Source: Streptomyces misionensis (GTDB lineage Bacteria > Actinomycetota > Actinomycetes > Streptomycetales > Streptomycetaceae). From it: a DNA stretch of 64,000 bases. Where the stretch lies: positions 1 through 64,000 of the forward strand of contig NZ_FNTD01000004.1 in assembly GCF_900104815.1 (NCBI RefSeq), in the 5' to 3' direction. A program made the translations under genes and the position numbers. This document shows, one piece after another, positions 61,783 to 64,000 of the stretch. The first letter of the stretch is position 1; every line of letters begins with the position of its first letter. The notes beneath the pieces are model-generated. The model was given only the letters and a program-made list of their open reading frames with translations, was not told the origin of the DNA and made no database searches.

Positions 61783-64000
61783 TCACCGGCCGAAGCCGTA
61801 GGCGAACAGGTGGTCGGTGCCCGACGAGCCCGTCACCGGCAGGGTGATCGAGGCCACCTGCTTGGCCGCGTCGAGCGGGATCTTCGTGGCGAAGACATAG
61901 GTCTTCACGCTGTCCCGGCCGCCCTTGCCGGTGTTCCGGTAACCGGTCGTGACGGCCGTGGTGTCGCCCGCCATCGGCTTCGTGGAACCGCCGTTGAGCG
62001 TCCAGTCCGAGAAGCCGACCACCGTCTTGGCGGTGGTGCCGTCGGTGTAGGTGACGGTCAGCGTGCCCGAGACCCCGCGGCCGTCGGTCGGCGCGTCGGT
62101 CGCCGTACCCAGCAGACCCAGTGACGCTCCCGACGTACCGGCCGGCATCGGGATGGTCTGGCCGGCCATCTCCACGTTGTCCAGCTGTCCGGACGCCACC
62201 GCCGGCCAGGTGTAGGAGACGCCGTCGACCGTGAGGGTGGAGCCGCTCGTGACACCGGCCGCCGACAGCGCGTTCTGCGAGAACGCCCAGCCGCCGTTGT
62301 CGAAGCCGCCCGAGAAGGTCGCGCCGTCGGGGTAGATGCCCTCGTTGGTGTCGTACGGCCACAGTTTCCCGGGCTTGGCCACGGCGACCCGGAGGGCCGC
62401 GCCGTTCAGTGCCGTACCGGTGCCGTGGTCCCTCAGCGCGAAGGCGACGGGGAACGTCCCCTCGTCCGTGCCCGCCGTGACGTGGATCTTCGCCTCGGCG
62501 CTGCCCGAGGCGGGCACCTTCAGCGAGCCGGACGCCGGGGCGAGCGTGACACCCGATGGTGCCGTCGCCTGCCAGTCGACGGTGACGTCCTTGCCGCCGA
62601 GGTTGGTGAGGCCGAGCGTGCCGTCACCGGACGCGCCCGGCTGGAGCACCAGGCCGTCGCCGGCCGGACCGGCCGCGGCCAGGACGCGGTCCCCGCCCGT
62701 GGTGTCGGACGGCGGCACCGCCGACGGGTCGGAGGCCCAGGACTTGTCCGGCTGGGTGCCGAGGGTGAAGTCCAGGGTGCCCGCGCCCTTGAACTGCCCG
62801 TACGTCAGCCAGGAGGTGTTCCACTCCTTGCCCTTGACGTCGAGGGACTGCACGTACGGCGCGTCGGGCGCCGCCTGCGGCGCGTTGATCCGCACCGTCC
62901 GGCCGCCGGCGGGCCTCACCTGCGCCACCGGGAAGGCCGGGCTGCCGAGTACGAGGGTGTCCGTGCCCGGGGTCTCCGGGTACATGCCCAGCTCGGACCA
63001 GACGTACCAGGAGCTCATCGCGCCGAGGTCGTCGTTGCCGAACGAGCCGACGGGGGCGTTGAAGTACAGGCTGCGCTGGGCGGCGCGGACGGCCTGCTGG
63101 GTCTTCCACGGCTGACGCGTGTAGTCGTACTCCCAGGGGATCTCCACACTGGGTTCGTTGCTCAGGTTGGCGTCGGTGTTGCCGGGGTCGGTGATGTTGT
63201 CGAGCAGGCTGTCCAGGTAGGACGAGTACGCCCGGTCACCGCCGCGCGCCTGGATGAGCTGCTTCAGGTTGAACGGGACCATCGGCGTGTACTGGGCCGA
63301 CGTGCCCTCGACGAAGCCGTTGGAGGTGCCCGGGGTGAACCCGCCCGCGAACCGGCCGTCCTTGTCCTTCGCCTGCATGTACCCGGTCTGCGGGTTGAAG
63401 ACGTTCATCCAGTCCTGGGCGCGGGTGGCGAACTTCTGGTAAACGGCGTTCTTCCCCAGCGACTTGGCGAAGGCGGCGAGGGCGTAGTCGGCGGAGTCGT
63501 ACTCCAGCTGGGTGGAGACCGGGCCGTAGAAGTTGCAGCACCCGTAGTCGTTCTCGTCCAGCGGGAGGTAGCCCTTGGCGTCCCGCACCGACTCGCCGGG
63601 GCGGTCGTTGTTCGGGACGGTGGCCTCGTGCTGGAGGGCGGCGAGCGCCTTGTCCGTGTCGAAGCCCCGGGCGCCGAAGGCGTACGCGTCGGCGATGATG
63701 CCGGCCGCCGGGTCGCCGACCATGACGTAGCTCTCGCCGTTGTTGGAGGCCCACTTGGGGAGCAGGCCCGTCTGGTCGTAACCGTTGAGCATCGAGGTGA
63801 CGACGTCGCTGGTGACCTTGGGCTCGGTCATCGCCATCAGCTGGGTCTGGGAGCGGTAGGTGTCCCAGCCCGAGTAGTTGGCGTACTGGGCCTTCTGTCC
63901 CTTCGCCAGCTTGTGGACCTGGTTGTCCATGCCCATGTACTGGCCGTTGTCGTCGGAGAAGACGTTGGGGTGCAGGAGCGCGTGGTAGAGCGCCGTGTAG
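61783..64000 (-). CDS. GH92 alpha-mannosidase, C-terminal part (5' end outside window)
   Basis: 738 residues are visible and the frame is open at the window edge (reading YTALYHALLHPNVFSDDNGQ). Family GH92 features are SGWDTYRSQTQLMAMTEP, SNGFVEGTSAQYTPMVPFNL (catalytic acid Glu) and GNDDLGAMSSWYVWSELGMY (Asp pair and calcium site). The enzyme cleaves alpha-1,2/1,3/1,6-mannose from glycans and is usually secreted. After the catalytic part (to about residue 410 of the visible sequence) lie an alpha-galactosidase NEW3-like beta domain (VDWQATAPSGVTLAPASGSL) and a C-terminal beta-sandwich (FSGGFDNGGWAFSQNALSAA) of the carbohydrate-binding type. Confidence 0.93.
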   Translation of the reverse strand, partial: YTALYHALLHPNVFSDDNGQYMGMDNQVHKLAKGQKAQYANYSGWDTYRSQTQLMAMTEPKVTSDVVTSMLNGYDQTGLLPKWASNNGESYVMVGDPAAGIIADAYAFGARGFDTDKALAALQHEATVPNNDRPGESVRDAKGYLPLDENDYGCCNFYGPVSTQLEYDSADYALAAFAKSLGKNAVYQKFATRAQDWMNVFNPQTGYMQAKDKDGRFAGGFTPGTSNGFVEGTSAQYTPMVPFNLKQLIQARGGDRAYSSYLDSLLDNITDPGNTDANLSNEPSVEIPWEYDYTRQPWKTQQAVRAAQRSLYFNAPVGSFGNDDLGAMSSWYVWSELGMYPETPGTDTLVLGSPAFPVAQVRPAGGRTVRINAPQAAPDAPYVQSLDVKGKEWNTSWLTYGQFKGAGTLDFTLGTQPDKSWASDPSAVPPSDTTGGDRVLAAAGPAGDGLVLQPGASGDGTLGLTNLGGKDVTVDWQATAPSGVTLAPASGSLKVPASGSAEAKIHVTAGTDEGTFPVAFALRDHGTGTALNGAALRVAVAKPGKLWPYDTNEGIYPDGATFSGGFDNGGWAFSQNALSAAGVTSGSTLTVDGVSYTWPAVASGQLDNVEMAGQTIPMPAGTSGASLGLLGTATDAPTDGRGVSGTLTVTYTDGTTAKTVVGFSDWTLNGGSTKPMAGDTTAVTTGYRNTGKGGRDSVKTYVFATKIPLDAAKQVASITLPVTGSSGTDHLFAYGFGR

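Noticed and set aside
1..64000. CRISPR arrays, tRNA and rRNA genes
   Set aside because: No regularly spaced short repeats, no cloverleaf with a CCA-type end and no rRNA-like segments were noticed on either strand by eye.

Overview
The window is high-GC actinomycete DNA. Frequent GTG starts, AGGAGG-type ribosome binding sites, GTGA/ATGA-coupled operons, Tat and lipoprotein exports, and a rare TTA codon in a regulatory gene all point to Streptomyces or a close relative. The mix of intact catabolic cassettes with many decayed genes resembles a chromosome arm; that placement is inference.

Positions 1-18400 are a mosaic heavy in gene remnants. Intact genes include a LamG-repeat exported protein (partial), an XRE regulator/aldo-keto reductase/hydrolase operon, a STAS protein, a beta-lactamase-fold hydrolase, a Tat-exported class II cholesterol oxidase, a hydrolase/TetR divergent pair and a CsbD-like protein. 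Between them lie fragments of a phage terminase, a helicase, an aldo-keto reductase, an ECF sigma factor, a Tn3-family transposase, a TetR regulator, two IS transposase ends and an RHS protein, all frameshifted or truncated.

Positions 18400-26600 hold an MMPL transporter with a decayed LmeA/DUF2993-like gene upstream, controlled by a divergent TetR with two palindromic operators. An MFS exporter/AraC pair and a methyltransferase/membrane-protein pair follow.

Positions 27000-30700 are a 5-oxoproline cassette (DUF969 and DUF979 transporter subunits, pyrrolidone-carboxylate peptidase, DUF2891), with a remnant of the oxoprolinase gene pxpA on the opposite strand. Positions 30800-50500 hold arabinose-polymer genes: a GH54 arabinofuranosidase with two ricin domains, and a LacI / GH127 / sugar ABC transporter / ricin-tagged glycosidase locus. 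Between these are an XRE/hydrolase pair, an acyltransferase, a GntR-ABC operon with a perfect operator, cysteine-free ribosomal protein paralogues (L36, L31, remnant L33), and a MarR/phenolic acid decarboxylase pair with a clear operator.

Positions 50600-61700 hold a SulP transporter next to a carbonic anhydrase that has lost its centre, and a two-gene unit of an EACC1 protein and a 1519-residue caspase-like / STAND NTPase / transmembrane / WD40 protein with a TTA leucine codon. The latter is the best candidate for a conflict or regulated-death system here. A FUSC transporter, a cysteine hydrolase and a truncated (by the window edge) GH92 mannosidase complete the window.
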